A DNA stretch of 64,000 nt. Source: JBBBNV01 sp037137075 (GTDB lineage: Bacteria; Bacillota; Bacilli; Paenibacillales; NBRC-103111). Made by a program: the position numbers and the translations under genes. The notes beneath the pieces are model-generated. The model was not told the origin of the DNA. It was given only the letters and a program-made list of their open reading frames with translations, and did no database searches. The stretch is taken from NCBI RefSeq assembly GCF_037137075.1, contig NZ_JBBBNV010000001.1, positions 248,001 to 312,000 of the forward strand, in the 5' to 3' direction. Positions within the stretch are counted from its first letter, which is position 1; each line of letters begins with the position of its first letter. Below are positions 35,225 to 44,573 of this stretch, one piece after another.

Positions 35225-36961
35225 CTAGTCATTCCTCACCTCATACACCGAATGGACTATACCGAGCCGGTCTCCGCTTTGCAGCGGATACAGCTTGTAC
35301 GGCGCCATGGTTTCGCCATTAAGCGTCGTACCATTGACCGAGCCGAGATCCTTGGCATAATAGACCGGCCTGGATTCAACCGGCATTGGCACCTGCTCCC
35401 GGTGCTCCATGCCCGCTCTATTGGCCTGCGGAGAAGCGTCTCCTGAGGTCGGGGATGCTTTTACAAGCTCCAAATGGGCGCGGGACACCCCAACGGTATC
35501 ATCAATAATGTCGGCATTCGCTTCATCCCGGCCGATAATAACACTGTCTTTCTCGAGCCGGATAAGCTGATCCTCCTTATTGTTGCAGACAAGGAACCAT
35601 CCTGCCTCCCTCCGCGCAGGGAACGGCTGTGCCAGCATGCCCGGATGCAGCAGAACGGTTTGTTCAGTCGGGACAATATCCGCAACGGATACCGGCGGAT
35701 TGGCCTTCTGTTCTCCTCCCAAAGCCGAATAATTGGCCCCCTCAGGGGCTAGATCTGCATTAACGCTTGTCAGACGGCCGGTTGATAGCCCTGCCTCAGC
35801 CGATTTCTTTGTACGGGACTCGTTATCAAATTCCCAGTCAGGCCCCTCCGGCTCCAGATCGGAAAGCCAGGTCCGGCGAGGCTCCTTACCGGAAATAACG
35901 GGTAACGATGCCGATAATGCCCCATCTCCGGGTTCCGGCTTCATCTCATCACGCAGAGCTGGAATAAGGCGAACCCCTATCCAATGCCCCTGCAAATGCT
36001 TCACCCAAATAAAAGCCACATCCGCAATCAGCACCGTCACTCCGGCCGCTGTATACAGCATACTGCTTGTCGGCATAAAGCTGAACAAGCACCAGACCAG
36101 CGCAATCATCAGGACCGCGATTACAACCACCCGGCTGCGGACTGAGGAATGCAAATGCCCGTTTGCCATTCCAGCGTTCTGTTTCTTTCCTTTTGCGGAT
36201 ATCCCGGTCTCGGGCGAGGAGGCGGCAGGAATCGAATTCGTTCTTTGTCCCTGGACAGCCGGCTGCTGCAGCTCTTGCTGCCGTACACCGGGAGGAGGCT
36301 TGACCCCTGCAGAAGCGCCAGTCCAGCCGAGTCTTTCCCCAGAAACCGCGCCTTCTTCCCCTGCCCCGCTCCGCTGCTTGGTCTGCTTCAACAGCCCCGC
36401 CAGCATCATTTTGAACTCCTGCAAATCGAAGCTCCCGCCCTGCAGATACCCCACGATACGCTGCATCATATCACCGCGCATATTATCAATTCGGGGCAAT
36501 AAACCGAAGACCAGCTGCCGGAACTGCTCCGCAATCGCCGGCTGATCGTCAAACTCCCGGCAAGGGATATACGTTAAGGACAAATCCAGTCCGTCATGCG
36601 CGATAAAAATAAATCGTTCGTCCAGCACGAAACGCTGGGGATGAAGCATATAAGTCCGGCTGGTCAGCATGATATCCGTTATTTTCATCAGAAGTCTTAC
36701 CGTTTCCTCCACACTCATCCGATTAGCTTTCAAATGCTGTCCCAGCATCCGGCGCATGGATAAGCTGTAATGGAGGCGAACCCGATTATCCGTATGCTCA
36801 AATTCAAGCGGCAGCAGTCCCGGAACCGGATTCGATTGCAGCATCCGCATTTCGATATACACCAAGTCTGCGGCAGTAAGTCCTTGCGGCTTGTCCAGAA
36901 CCATTGCCGCTCTGCCGTCTGATACATAATCGACCTCAAATCCCCATATCGTGGCGTTCAT
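35225..36961 (-). CDS. DUF6382 and FHA-domain membrane protein of the Tad locus
   Basis: 578 residues. The N-terminal 200 match the DUF6382 region found with FHA domains in Paenibacillus-like Tad loci. A Pro/Ser-rich linker follows, then two membrane helices (about 290-310 and 314-332) and a C-terminal FHA domain (about 480-575) with the key residues IIGRDEANADI, VSRAHLEL and DLGSVNGTTLNG. FHA domains bind phosphothreonine, so this protein could read phosphorylation by the Ser/Thr kinase encoded at 47180-48901. It is the last gene of the pilus operon, 13 bp after the prepilin peptidase. Confidence 0.85.
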   Translation of the reverse strand: MNATIWGFEVDYVSDGRAAMVLDKPQGLTAADLVYIEMRMLQSNPVPGLLPLEFEHTDNRVRLHYSLSMRRMLGQHLKANRMSVEETVRLLMKITDIMLTSRTYMLHPQRFVLDERFIFIAHDGLDLSLTYIPCREFDDQPAIAEQFRQLVFGLLPRIDNMRGDMMQRIVGYLQGGSFDLQEFKMMLAGLLKQTKQRSGAGEEGAVSGERLGWTGASAGVKPPPGVRQQELQQPAVQGQRTNSIPAASSPETGISAKGKKQNAGMANGHLHSSVRSRVVVIAVLMIALVWCLFSFMPTSSMLYTAAGVTVLIADVAFIWVKHLQGHWIGVRLIPALRDEMKPEPGDGALSASLPVISGKEPRRTWLSDLEPEGPDWEFDNESRTKKSAEAGLSTGRLTSVNADLAPEGANYSALGGEQKANPPVSVADIVPTEQTVLLHPGMLAQPFPARREAGWFLVCNNKEDQLIRLEKDSVIIGRDEANADIIDDTVGVSRAHLELVKASPTSGDASPQANRAGMEHREQVPMPVESRPVYYAKDLGSVNGTTLNGETMAPYKLYPLQSGDRLGIVHSVYEVRND

Positions 36962-36973
36962 CCCGTTCCTCCT

Positions 36974-37489
36974 TTATCCATGCAGCATCCAAACGGTGGT
37001 TACAGCCGCTGGAGCTACTGCGATCATAAACGGAAACCGGAGCATCTCTGCTCTTTCTCCGGGGGTAAACCACTGTACCTGCCGAAATACCGCTAGATTG
37101 GCAAAAAATCCGAAAACCCTGATGATTCTGCCCCAAAATTGCTTCCGAAGCACGATCCAGCCAATGCCGGCAAAACCGGCGTAAATAATCGAATACATCA
37201 TGCAGTGCAGCGTCCATTCAGTCCCGCAAATCGCTCCAATCGCAGCGAACAGTTTCACATCGCCCCCGCCGATACCACCCAGCAAATACAAGACCAGCAT
37301 AATCCCGAATCCGGCGGCAAGACCGACAGCCGAATAAGCGATTCCAATCCAGCCGTCAGCAAGGGTATGATAGATCAGCCCGGTCAGCATCCCGCTCACA
37401 GTCAGCATATTCGGTATAATACGCGCCTTCATATCCGTCACAAAAGCCGCTCCCACAACCGCAAATAGCAGCCATATCGTCCAATCCAT
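36974..37489 (-). CDS. Prepilin peptidase, A24 family (CpaA/TadV-like)
   Basis: 171 residues with five or six membrane helices and the two catalytic aspartates of A24 peptidases: FVTDMKARIIPN near residue 19 and GGIGGGDVKLFAAIG near 76. It lacks the N-methyltransferase cysteine domain of classical PilD, as is usual for Tad systems. It should cleave the leader of the Flp pilin and TadE/TadG-like pseudopilins encoded just upstream in the same operon. Confidence 0.92.
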   Translation of the reverse strand: MDWTIWLLFAVVGAAFVTDMKARIIPNMLTVSGMLTGLIYHTLADGWIGIAYSAVGLAAGFGIMLVLYLLGGIGGGDVKLFAAIGAICGTEWTLHCMMYSIIYAGFAGIGWIVLRKQFWGRIIRVFGFFANLAVFRQVQWFTPGERAEMLRFPFMIAVAPAAVTTVWMLHG

Positions 37490-37525
37490 CCAGGCCCCGC
37501 CTTTCCTTCAGACAAAGCTGCCCGC

Positions 37526-38143
37526 TTACTCCCCTATCCACACCCGCTCAGCCGCTCGCTCTTTGAGAATAACGGTTTTGGAAAAAAAGGGAATGGGGAG
37601 CTTCACCTCAAGCTCTGCTTCCAAGACAAACTCATTCTGGGTATGAAAAAATAAGTCCGGCATCTCTACGTTGGTAACAACCATCCTCTGTCCGGCTTTG
37701 GTACCGGAAATTTGGCCGGCCAGATAACGGATTACTGGTGTTGCAGCCTGGTTCAAGGCGGATTGAAGCACCTCCTGGCCCTGGCTTTCCAGGCTTTGCC
37801 GAAGCTCCTGCTCGCTTAGCATCAGCTCCACAACGGCGTCCGGCAAATAATCCGCATACTGCTGAACAAAATCCTCAGCCGCCGTTACTTGATTACGTGC
37901 TGCCTTGGCCTTGTCCAGCGCCGCCTTAATAGCAGGCTGGTTCCCGATTTCTTGAACCAACACCTCTGCAGGATACCAATGGCTTGATACCTGCATGACA
38001 GTTCCCGTGACAGCCTCGTGCAGTGCCGATTGCGCCGATGCCACAACAAACATTGAATTTAACGCAAGCACCAGTGCGAGAAAGAGAGGCAGGACCAGCG
38101 CGGCCTCAAGCACAATCCCGCCCCGGTTATCCAACCGCAGCAT
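37526..38143 (-). CDS. TadE/TadG-like pseudopilin
   Basis: 205 residues. A short basic N-terminus (MLRLDNRGGIVLEAALVLP) leads into a hydrophobic helix up to about residue 33, with the Glu at position 13 typical of TadE-type pseudopilin leaders. The remaining part is an extracytoplasmic domain rich in Ala, Gln and Glu. AGGAGG precedes the ATG. It lies between the large TadG-like gene and the prepilin peptidase gene. The pseudopilin role rests on N-terminal pattern and context. Confidence 0.75.
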   Translation of the reverse strand: MLRLDNRGGIVLEAALVLPLFLALVLALNSMFVVASAQSALHEAVTGTVMQVSSHWYPAEVLVQEIGNQPAIKAALDKAKAARNQVTAAEDFVQQYADYLPDAVVELMLSEQELRQSLESQGQEVLQSALNQAATPVIRYLAGQISGTKAGQRMVVTNVEMPDLFFHTQNEFVLEAELEVKLPIPFFSKTVILKERAAERVWIGE

Positions 38144-38195
38144 TGACTGTCCTCCTTCTTTAGCCCCAACACCCTAAAGGGCTGCGGCAAAAAGA

Positions 38196-40244
38196 TTAAT
38201 ACGTCCATTCCTGCTTTTGCTCCATAACAAACCGTCCGTCTGAAGTCCGGCCCTTGAGCACACCGCTTATCGAGAGCAGCTTCATGGCGGCAGGGACATA
38301 CCAAAGCCTGACCGAGGTTTGCGTTTCCGCCCGCATATACGTGTAAGCAGTCATTAAATCCGCACCGGTATTCAGCTCGATTAGAGCCTGCATCCGGGCG
38401 TATAAATGGCGATCACGCGTATGCAGAAGCAGGAACAGACGCAAATAATCGCGATAGTCCAGCTTCAGCTGAGCCAGCTTGGCCGTAAGCTCCACATCGC
38501 CGCCCCCGATAAGCTGCTCCACATCGACGACGGCCAGTCCGGCTCCCTGCGCCAGTGCAGCCAGCACTAACGCCTGCGGCCCGAGCGCACCGGCCGCTTT
38601 ATTTTTCGGATCAAACAACGCCTCTACGGTACGGACAGCCATTCGCACCAGAAACAGCTCACTGTAAGCCGCCCCCAAATTCAATTGGCAGTCCGGCAGC
38701 CCGTAAATTAAATATTCCGTCTCCTGCCCCTTTAACACATGCTGCGACGGCTCCGACAAAGACAATTTTTTATCCGCAGCGTGCACGAGATCATAGGTCC
38801 GATAATTGAATTGCAGCAATGCATACTCATTCACGAACAGCTCATTGCGCAGGGAAGCAAGCATATCTGTTATTGTGAGCAATCCGGTTAGCTGGGGAGT
38901 CAAGCTCCGATCCGGCGATGTATTCAAATCGGGGACCGTGGGGGAGGCTGCCGGCAGCTGCCCGTTATTAGCCGTTACATATTTGCTGAAAGAACCACCG
39001 GCTCCCTCCAGCTTGGCATAGCTGGCCGGGTCGGCGCTTCCGCAAACCGCCCCGGCTTTTTTCTTCGCTTCCTCCTGCTTGTCTTTTGCAATTTTTTTCG
39101 CTTCATTCTGCGCTTTCCTGCGGTTTTCCGTACTGGCCTGACGCTGCTGCTCCGCCGCTTGCCTTGCATTTACAGCAGCAGTGAGCGCATCCGCGAACCG
39201 GTTCAGCTTCTCTTTCAGCGAAGCGGAGGCTTTGCGGCTGTGTCTCGGCAAATCCCGGAGAAACGGGTCAAACAATTGAACCGCTGCGACGGCCTCTTTT
39301 TTGTAATCATCGAAATACGATTGTCCGTAAACAGGCAGCTCCTTCAAGGTTTCATACGGGTCCAGCTCCCCGGGCTCCGGACTACTGCCAGCAGCGCCTG
39401 CTGCAGATAGCTCGTTGCGAACCCGTTCATCCGCAATGGCTGCAAGCCGCAGCGCAGCGTCAAGCTTGTCGAGCTCCGTCTGCATGTCCTGTTTATCCTG
39501 CTGAGCGGAGTCCGCCGTATCATCCAGATAGTCGTTGTATTTGTCCCGGGCTTTATCTACTTGTTCAGCCTCCACATTGGCGTCGTGTTCCAAGTCTTCG
39601 ATTTTCTCCTCCAGCTTGTCCAGACGCTCCACGGCGCTGTCATACGAGCTTTGCAGAGACTTCCCCTTTTTTTGAAGAGCTAGCAAAATAGACCACGCCA
39701 GATCCAGCTGTTCCTCCCGCTGTTCGTTCCAATCATCCAGCCGGTCCGCTGATTCGGCAAAATTTTTCCCGGCTTCAAGCTTGGCTTTCAGCTTGCCCCA
39801 TTTATCCATCAGCTCCCGGGTAAATTCAATCGGGGCCACATACTTCATTTCCTCCAGTATTTGCCGCTCAAGCACCGTATGGCTGCCCAGATGGTAGAGC
39901 GGTGTCAGCCGGGCATCTCCTTCCTGCCTCGTATCCAGCACAGAGAAGGACCCGGCTGCACCGGCGGCTGCCGGAGGCATATTCAATCCCAGCACCCGTC
40001 CGAAAATTTGCTGCTGCTTCGCCTGATCAGCAGTCAGCCCGAATAACCCATATTCCTTCAGCTTCGGATTAAAAGCGGACATCGTAGAACGAAGCGCCGC
40101 CTTCGCCGCTGTTTCCGATTCGCGCTCCGCCAGCTTAATACGGACAAAATCGATTAAAACAGCCTGAAACATAAAGACAGCCAGCAATATAATGATAAAA
40201 TATGCAGAAACCGAGCCCTCTGCCGAACGAAGCGGCCATTTCAT
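38196..40244 (-). CDS. Large TadG-like pilus-locus protein with coiled-coil domain
   Basis: 682 residues. One N-terminal membrane helix (about 12-33, VSAYFIIILLAVFMFQAVLI) is followed by a long outside domain. Residues of about 155-260 and 345-400 are strongly charged, with heptad-like Glu/Lys/Leu patterns predicting coiled coil. The C-terminal 250 residues look globular, including two hydrophobic Ala-rich stretches. Position and topology agree with a TadG-type minor component, although it is much longer than a typical TadE. AGGAGGGG precedes the ATG. The assignment is by context. Confidence 0.7.
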   Translation of the reverse strand: MKWPLRSAEGSVSAYFIIILLAVFMFQAVLIDFVRIKLAERESETAAKAALRSTMSAFNPKLKEYGLFGLTADQAKQQQIFGRVLGLNMPPAAAGAAGSFSVLDTRQEGDARLTPLYHLGSHTVLERQILEEMKYVAPIEFTRELMDKWGKLKAKLEAGKNFAESADRLDDWNEQREEQLDLAWSILLALQKKGKSLQSSYDSAVERLDKLEEKIEDLEHDANVEAEQVDKARDKYNDYLDDTADSAQQDKQDMQTELDKLDAALRLAAIADERVRNELSAAGAAGSSPEPGELDPYETLKELPVYGQSYFDDYKKEAVAAVQLFDPFLRDLPRHSRKASASLKEKLNRFADALTAAVNARQAAEQQRQASTENRRKAQNEAKKIAKDKQEEAKKKAGAVCGSADPASYAKLEGAGGSFSKYVTANNGQLPAASPTVPDLNTSPDRSLTPQLTGLLTITDMLASLRNELFVNEYALLQFNYRTYDLVHAADKKLSLSEPSQHVLKGQETEYLIYGLPDCQLNLGAAYSELFLVRMAVRTVEALFDPKNKAAGALGPQALVLAALAQGAGLAVVDVEQLIGGGDVELTAKLAQLKLDYRDYLRLFLLLHTRDRHLYARMQALIELNTGADLMTAYTYMRAETQTSVRLWYVPAAMKLLSISGVLKGRTSDGRFVMEQKQEWTY

Positions 40245-40265
40245 TTGTTCCCCTCCTCCGGCAGT

Positions 40266-41285
40266 TCAATCATGAACCATGACAATAATGCCGTTCCGTT
40301 CAAGCTCCGCCCGAAGCGGTCCGGAGGGACCTGCTTTTCCGGTCCGCCCGCTTTTGTAAAAGTGCCACACCACTGCCTTCACTTGCCCGGATTGCAGCAG
40401 CTCCACATCCTTTTGCAGCTGATCGTTCATGCGCTCCCCGTTTTCCGTGGCACTCGTGCGGTTAGCCTGATATCCCAAAAAAGCCTGATGCGCAGTGCCG
40501 TCCTGATCCAATGCATCCACCAGGCGCTTTTTACCGGAGGGGGTGGTCAACGTTGTTTCAGTGCCGCCTACAGTCTGCTGCAAATAAACGCGCGCTTCGG
40601 ATTCCTTATCGAATGATCCGGCCTGAGGAGCTGAGCCCGCACTGGCCTGGCCGAATACGGATGGATACGATTTGAAATGCTGTACAATAACCGGCAAATA
40701 CGAACGTGTAAAGTCGACATTCCGCACAAATTCAACCGGGTCCGCAGCCGACGCGGTTCCGCTTGCCCTGACTTCCGCAAGCCCCCACCAATGATTAAAC
40801 AGCTGCGGAACCCGCAGCGGGCGGTTCAGCGTGACCTTGATGCTTCGCTGCCAGGTTCCCCTGGAGTACTGGAGATCGGCTGTGACATCCGGGGGGAGAA
40901 AAACCCCCGCGCGCTGCAGCTTCAATTGCGGGAGACTGCCTCCTCCCTGCGTGGACGAAGAAACGGAGGCTGCGTTCACCTCGGCTGTTACCTCGCCCCC
41001 GAGGAACGGAAACCATTCCGGCAGCCCGTCCTGAAAAGTGCGCCAATACAGATCATCGTGACTGGAAACCGGAACGCTGCCTGTCACCGGGTTAGCGTAG
41101 CTGTTCGTCCACACGGCCGCTATCCGCTGTGCAGCCTGCGAGGCCTGAAGCTGCAGTGCCGCCTTCTCATACATATACAAGCCAAAAAACAACAAGCCGA
41201 CGGAAAGCAAAATAATTACCGGAAATGCCATCGTTGCTTCAATTGTGAAGCTACCCCGATTGTCTTTCAATTGATGGACGTTCAC
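40266..41285 (-). CDS. TadE-like pilus assembly protein
   Basis: 339 residues beginning with the TadE pattern NRGSFTIEATMAFPVIILLSVGLLFFGLYMYEKAALQ: polar start, conserved Glu, then a hydrophobic helix. The rest is an extracytoplasmic domain of about 300 residues. The start is a GTG 9 bp after the pilin stop with no clear ribosome-binding site, which suggests coupled translation. It is the first of three pseudopilin-like genes following the Flp pilin. Confidence 0.8.
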   Translation of the reverse strand: MNVHQLKDNRGSFTIEATMAFPVIILLSVGLLFFGLYMYEKAALQLQASQAAQRIAAVWTNSYANPVTGSVPVSSHDDLYWRTFQDGLPEWFPFLGGEVTAEVNAASVSSSTQGGGSLPQLKLQRAGVFLPPDVTADLQYSRGTWQRSIKVTLNRPLRVPQLFNHWWGLAEVRASGTASAADPVEFVRNVDFTRSYLPVIVQHFKSYPSVFGQASAGSAPQAGSFDKESEARVYLQQTVGGTETTLTTPSGKKRLVDALDQDGTAHQAFLGYQANRTSATENGERMNDQLQKDVELLQSGQVKAVVWHFYKSGRTGKAGPSGPLRAELERNGIIVMVHD

Positions 41286-41294
41286 CGGGATGCG

Positions 41295-41537
41295 TTAAGG
41301 TGCCGTGATTCCAGTATTATTGAAATCCGTGACACCTGAATCCGCCTTAGTAAACAAGTCGTTAATCCACTTCGTGATCCACTTTCTGAACGCGACGGCA
41401 ATGACAACAATCAGGGCAACAATTAATATAATTTCCAGCGTCCCCAGACCCTGCTCATCACGCCAGAGCTTCTTAGCCGCTTTTTTTGCCTTCCTCCGCA
41501 TATCCGCCAGCTTCGCTATACCCCATGTCTGATTCAT
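41295..41537 (-). CDS. Flp-type (type IVb) pilin
   Basis: 80 residues. A basic leader of about 33 residues (MRRKAKKAAKKLWRDEQG) ends at Gly before LGTLEIILIVALIVVIAVAF, which shows Glu at +5 and the hydrophobic pilin helix; a short polar tail follows. This is the Flp/Flp1 prepilin pattern cleaved by A24 peptidases. I chose the ATG at 41537, preceded by GGAGGA, rather than the longer frame upstream, which has no pilin features. It is the only pilin gene of the locus and probably the major subunit. Confidence 0.85.
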   Translation of the reverse strand: MNQTWGIAKLADMRRKAKKAAKKLWRDEQGLGTLEIILIVALIVVIAVAFRKWITKWINDLFTKADSGVTDFNNTGITAP

Positions 41538-41572
41538 ATCGATTCCTCCATATAAATAAATTCTTTGTTTGT

Positions 41573-42337
41573 TTACCCCATAACCGCTATCGCCGGATAA
41601 GCGACAATAACGAGCACAACAACAAAAATTAATACCATCGGAAATACCATCCTGGACGAGGCTTCCTCTCCTATCGTCCGAACGCCTGCTTTGCGCCGCT
41701 CCCACAGCTCCCGGTTCAGAGCCGCCAAGGCATGAGTCAGCTCCTCGCCGCCACGCTTGTAATTCAGCAGAAGTGTTGTAGTCAGCATCGCTACTTCTTG
41801 TATCCCGCAGCGGGCGGCAAGCTGTTCCAGCACTTGGCTGAACGGCAGCTGATTACGCAGCTGAATATCCGCAGCAGCGAGCTCCCGCTGCAAAATACTG
41901 CCGGGCTTCGTGCCGCTCAGCTGACGGATGCAGCGGAGAAGGGCCTTTTGAACCGTCTCCCCTGCGCCGATGAGAAGCACCAGATTGCCCAGCAGCTCCG
42001 GCAGCTCCATAGCGATTTGCCGCTTTGCAAGCATGATCCGCCGCAGCACACTCCGGTAGCCGAGAAAGGGGACAATGGCGGACAGCAGCACAAGTACCGG
42101 CAGCATGACCGGGTCCCCGCCCGGCGTCAGGGCCAGCAGCATTCCAAGCCCCATGACCAGGAAGCAAAACAAAGCTTGTCTGGCGTAAAACTGCTTCATT
42201 CGCGCTTCCGCCTCTGACAATCCATGCAGGAAGGCCATATGCTGAATGAGCTTGTCCGTCGTTTTGGTCAGCCTGGAAGGAAGCTGAAGCCGTTCAATAA
42301 GCGAAATCGCCAACGCTTCAAGAGATACATTACTCAC
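41573..42337 (-). CDS. Type II secretion F family protein (TadC-like)
   Basis: 254 residues with three hydrophobic segments (about 52-70, 75-95, 232-252) and a cytoplasmic T2SSF domain (PELLGNLVLLIGAGETVQKALLR; LLNYKRGGEELTHALAALNREL). TadC with TadB forms the inner-membrane platform of the Tad apparatus. Its ATG overlaps the tadB-like stop by four bases. Confidence 0.88.
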   Translation of the reverse strand: MSNVSLEALAISLIERLQLPSRLTKTTDKLIQHMAFLHGLSEAEARMKQFYARQALFCFLVMGLGMLLALTPGGDPVMLPVLVLLSAIVPFLGYRSVLRRIMLAKRQIAMELPELLGNLVLLIGAGETVQKALLRCIRQLSGTKPGSILQRELAAADIQLRNQLPFSQVLEQLAARCGIQEVAMLTTTLLLNYKRGGEELTHALAALNRELWERRKAGVRTIGEEASSRMVFPMVLIFVVVLVIVAYPAIAVMG

Positions 42338-43314
42338 AGCTTAATCTCCGTCATCTTCTGAATAATTACTAATCCCGCCAGCAGCAGCAATAACGCAATC
42401 GTCATAATAATGCGGCCAACACCTTCATATAAAGGCTGCATATAATCTGCTGAACTGAAGCTGAGCAAGCCAACAATGCCGAACGGGATGATGCCCATCA
42501 GCTTGGCCTCGAATTTCTTCTTGGCGACAAGCACCCGAATGTCCAGATCCATTTCCATCTTGTCCCCCAGAATCCGGCTGGTTCGCCGGATAACCTCCAC
42601 CAAATCGCCGCCGGTCCGTTTGCAGGTCGCAAACACATCCGCAAAGCTTCTTACATCCTCAGACCCGCTCCGCTCGGCGAAATTCAGCAGCGCTTTTTCG
42701 ATTGGCTCTCCATTCCTGATTTTGTTGCGGATTAGCTCCAGCTCACAGATCATATCGGAGGCTCCCGAGGGGTACAGCATGCGCATATCCGAGGCTGCTT
42801 CAGCAAACGCGTTCTCAACCGATCTTCCGGCTGTCAGCGACACCGAGAGGGACTGCAGCAGCTGTTTGAATTCCAGCTCCAGCTGGCTAATCCGCTTCCG
42901 GCAAAGCATCGCGGCATAATACTTGGGCGCGAATAATCCGCCGCAGGCAGCGATCAGGCTTGCAACCGGCTGCTTGTAAAATAAATACGCAATGACAAAC
43001 AGCACTGCGCCGCACAAAAAGCATGCTGACATTCGTTGAAGCCGGCTGAGCGTATAAACCGTGTAGCTGATCTCGGAGGCTCTCCCCCCTGCCGGATCGG
43101 GTCTGCCCGCTGTCGCTTTCGCTTCAATGCTCACAATCCATTCCTGATGCATTTGAACCGTTACATCTGTATGAGCGGCTTCTGCGTTCTGTTGAACATG
43201 ATCAGGAAGCAGCTTGCCCTTGAGCCGTTTCCCGCCAGATGCCCGCCGTTCAAGCAAAACCAGAACGAGCCAGCCCATGATTCCAACGATCAGGCAAATC
43301 AGCAGCAGGTTCAT
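42334..43314 (-). CDS. Type II secretion F family protein (TadB-like)
   Basis: 326 residues. An N-terminal helix (about 3-20), two helices at 95-135, the T2SSF domain (LLQSLSVSLTAGRSVENAFAEA; VFATCKRTGGDLVEVIRRTSRIL) and two C-terminal helices. It is the partner of TadC in the pilus platform that couples to the CpaF ATPase. It overlaps both neighbours by four bases, which supports coupled translation. Confidence 0.9.
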   Translation of the reverse strand: MNLLLICLIVGIMGWLVLVLLERRASGGKRLKGKLLPDHVQQNAEAAHTDVTVQMHQEWIVSIEAKATAGRPDPAGGRASEISYTVYTLSRLQRMSACFLCGAVLFVIAYLFYKQPVASLIAACGGLFAPKYYAAMLCRKRISQLELEFKQLLQSLSVSLTAGRSVENAFAEAASDMRMLYPSGASDMICELELIRNKIRNGEPIEKALLNFAERSGSEDVRSFADVFATCKRTGGDLVEVIRRTSRILGDKMEMDLDIRVLVAKKKFEAKLMGIIPFGIVGLLSFSSADYMQPLYEGVGRIIMTIALLLLLAGLVIIQKMTEIKL

Positions 43315-44573
43315 CCGCCGTCCCTCCTTTCTCCAGCAGCCGATGCCTGATTAGGAAGCCGGAGACCTGCCATCTGGAGCTTTTGCACACGTACCAGCCG
43401 GTGTTCGGTTTGCTTCAGTCTCCCCAGAACGAAACCGTCCGGCGCGGTGCCTTCCTCCTGAAATTCAAACAGCGGCTTCAGCACAATCTCGCCGTCCCGC
43501 ATATCGGCAAGCTCACAGATCGCCGTCACCTTCCGGGACCGGTCCCGGAACCGGCTGACATGGACGATCAAATCGATAGCGGAATAAATTTGCTTGCGCA
43601 CCACCTCCACCGGAAGCGAGGCCCCGCTGAGCACCATCGTTTCCAGACGGCTCAGCATATCGTGCGGAGAGTTTGCATGCCCCGTACTGAGGGAACCGTC
43701 ATGGCCTGTATTCATAGCGGCCAGCATATCCAGGCATTCCGCCCCGCGAACTTCACCTACAATAATCCGGTTCGGCCGCATCCGAAGCGAGGAACGAATA
43801 AGCTGGCGCATCGTAATTTCCCCTTTGCCCTCCGTATTCGCATTCCTTGTCTCCAGGCGCACCAGATTATCGACCGTCTGAATTTGCAGCTCGGCGGAAT
43901 CCTCAATGGTAATAAGACGCTCATCCGAAGGAATAAAGCCGCACAGCGCGCCGAGAAATGTCGTTTTGCCCGAGCCGGTGCCGCCGCAAATAAACAGATT
44001 GTACTTCGCTTCGACCAGTGTCCGCAGCACTTCTCCCGCTTCCGCCGTCAGCGCTCCCCAGCTTATCAAGTCGGCCATTGCGAGCGGCTTTTCCGGGAAT
44101 TTGCGGATCGTCATGGTCGGCCCCTTCAATGCAATTGGCGGCAGCACCACATTCACCCGCGAGCCGTCCGTCAGACGCGCATCTACAATCGGCGCGCTTT
44201 CATTCACAACCCGGTCCACCTTGGCCACAATGGATTGAATAATATCGTTCAGCTTGGCTTCGCTCTCGAACCGCACTTCACTGCGGAACACCGCCCCTTG
44301 CTTCTCCACAAAAATTTCCTTATGGCTGTTGACCATAATTTCAGTAATCTCGGGGTCCTCCAGAAGCGGCTGAAGCACATCAAGCCCCCGAAACGAGTAA
44401 AAAATGGATTTCACGAGCCGGTGCTTCTCTCCCGCGGTCAACCGATGCAATCGCGCATAGTCAAACACATCCGCTTCAATGCGCTCCATCAGCACCTCAT
44501 CGCTCTCCGATTGCGTCATATCAAGCTTGAGCCGAATTTGCTCTCGCAGTAACACCGCAGCCTGCTCATCCAT
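43311..44573 (-). CDS. CpaF/TadA family pilus-assembly ATPase
   Basis: 420 residues. The N-terminal domain is helical; the secretion ATPase core has Walker A CGGTGSGKTTFLGAL (about 195-208), an Asp box ITIEDSAEL, Walker B RIIVGEVRG and a His box STGHANS. It is the hexameric motor that drives Tad pilus assembly (and retraction in some systems). It overlaps the cpaE-like gene by eight bases and the tadB-like gene by four. No secretin or CpaB gene is present in the operon, as expected for a cell without an outer membrane in the first case. Confidence 0.95.
   Translation of the reverse strand: MDEQAAVLLREQIRLKLDMTQSESDEVLMERIEADVFDYARLHRLTAGEKHRLVKSIFYSFRGLDVLQPLLEDPEITEIMVNSHKEIFVEKQGAVFRSEVRFESEAKLNDIIQSIVAKVDRVVNESAPIVDARLTDGSRVNVVLPPIALKGPTMTIRKFPEKPLAMADLISWGALTAEAGEVLRTLVEAKYNLFICGGTGSGKTTFLGALCGFIPSDERLITIEDSAELQIQTVDNLVRLETRNANTEGKGEITMRQLIRSSLRMRPNRIIVGEVRGAECLDMLAAMNTGHDGSLSTGHANSPHDMLSRLETMVLSGASLPVEVVRKQIYSAIDLIVHVSRFRDRSRKVTAICELADMRDGEIVLKPLFEFQEEGTAPDGFVLGRLKQTEHRLVRVQKLQMAGLRLPNQASAAGERRDGG

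Noticed and set aside
43383..44552. Plus-strand frame of 389 codons opposite the CpaF-like gene
   Set aside because: Shadow of the ATPase gene, with no family match and His/Arg-rich composition typical of antisense frames.
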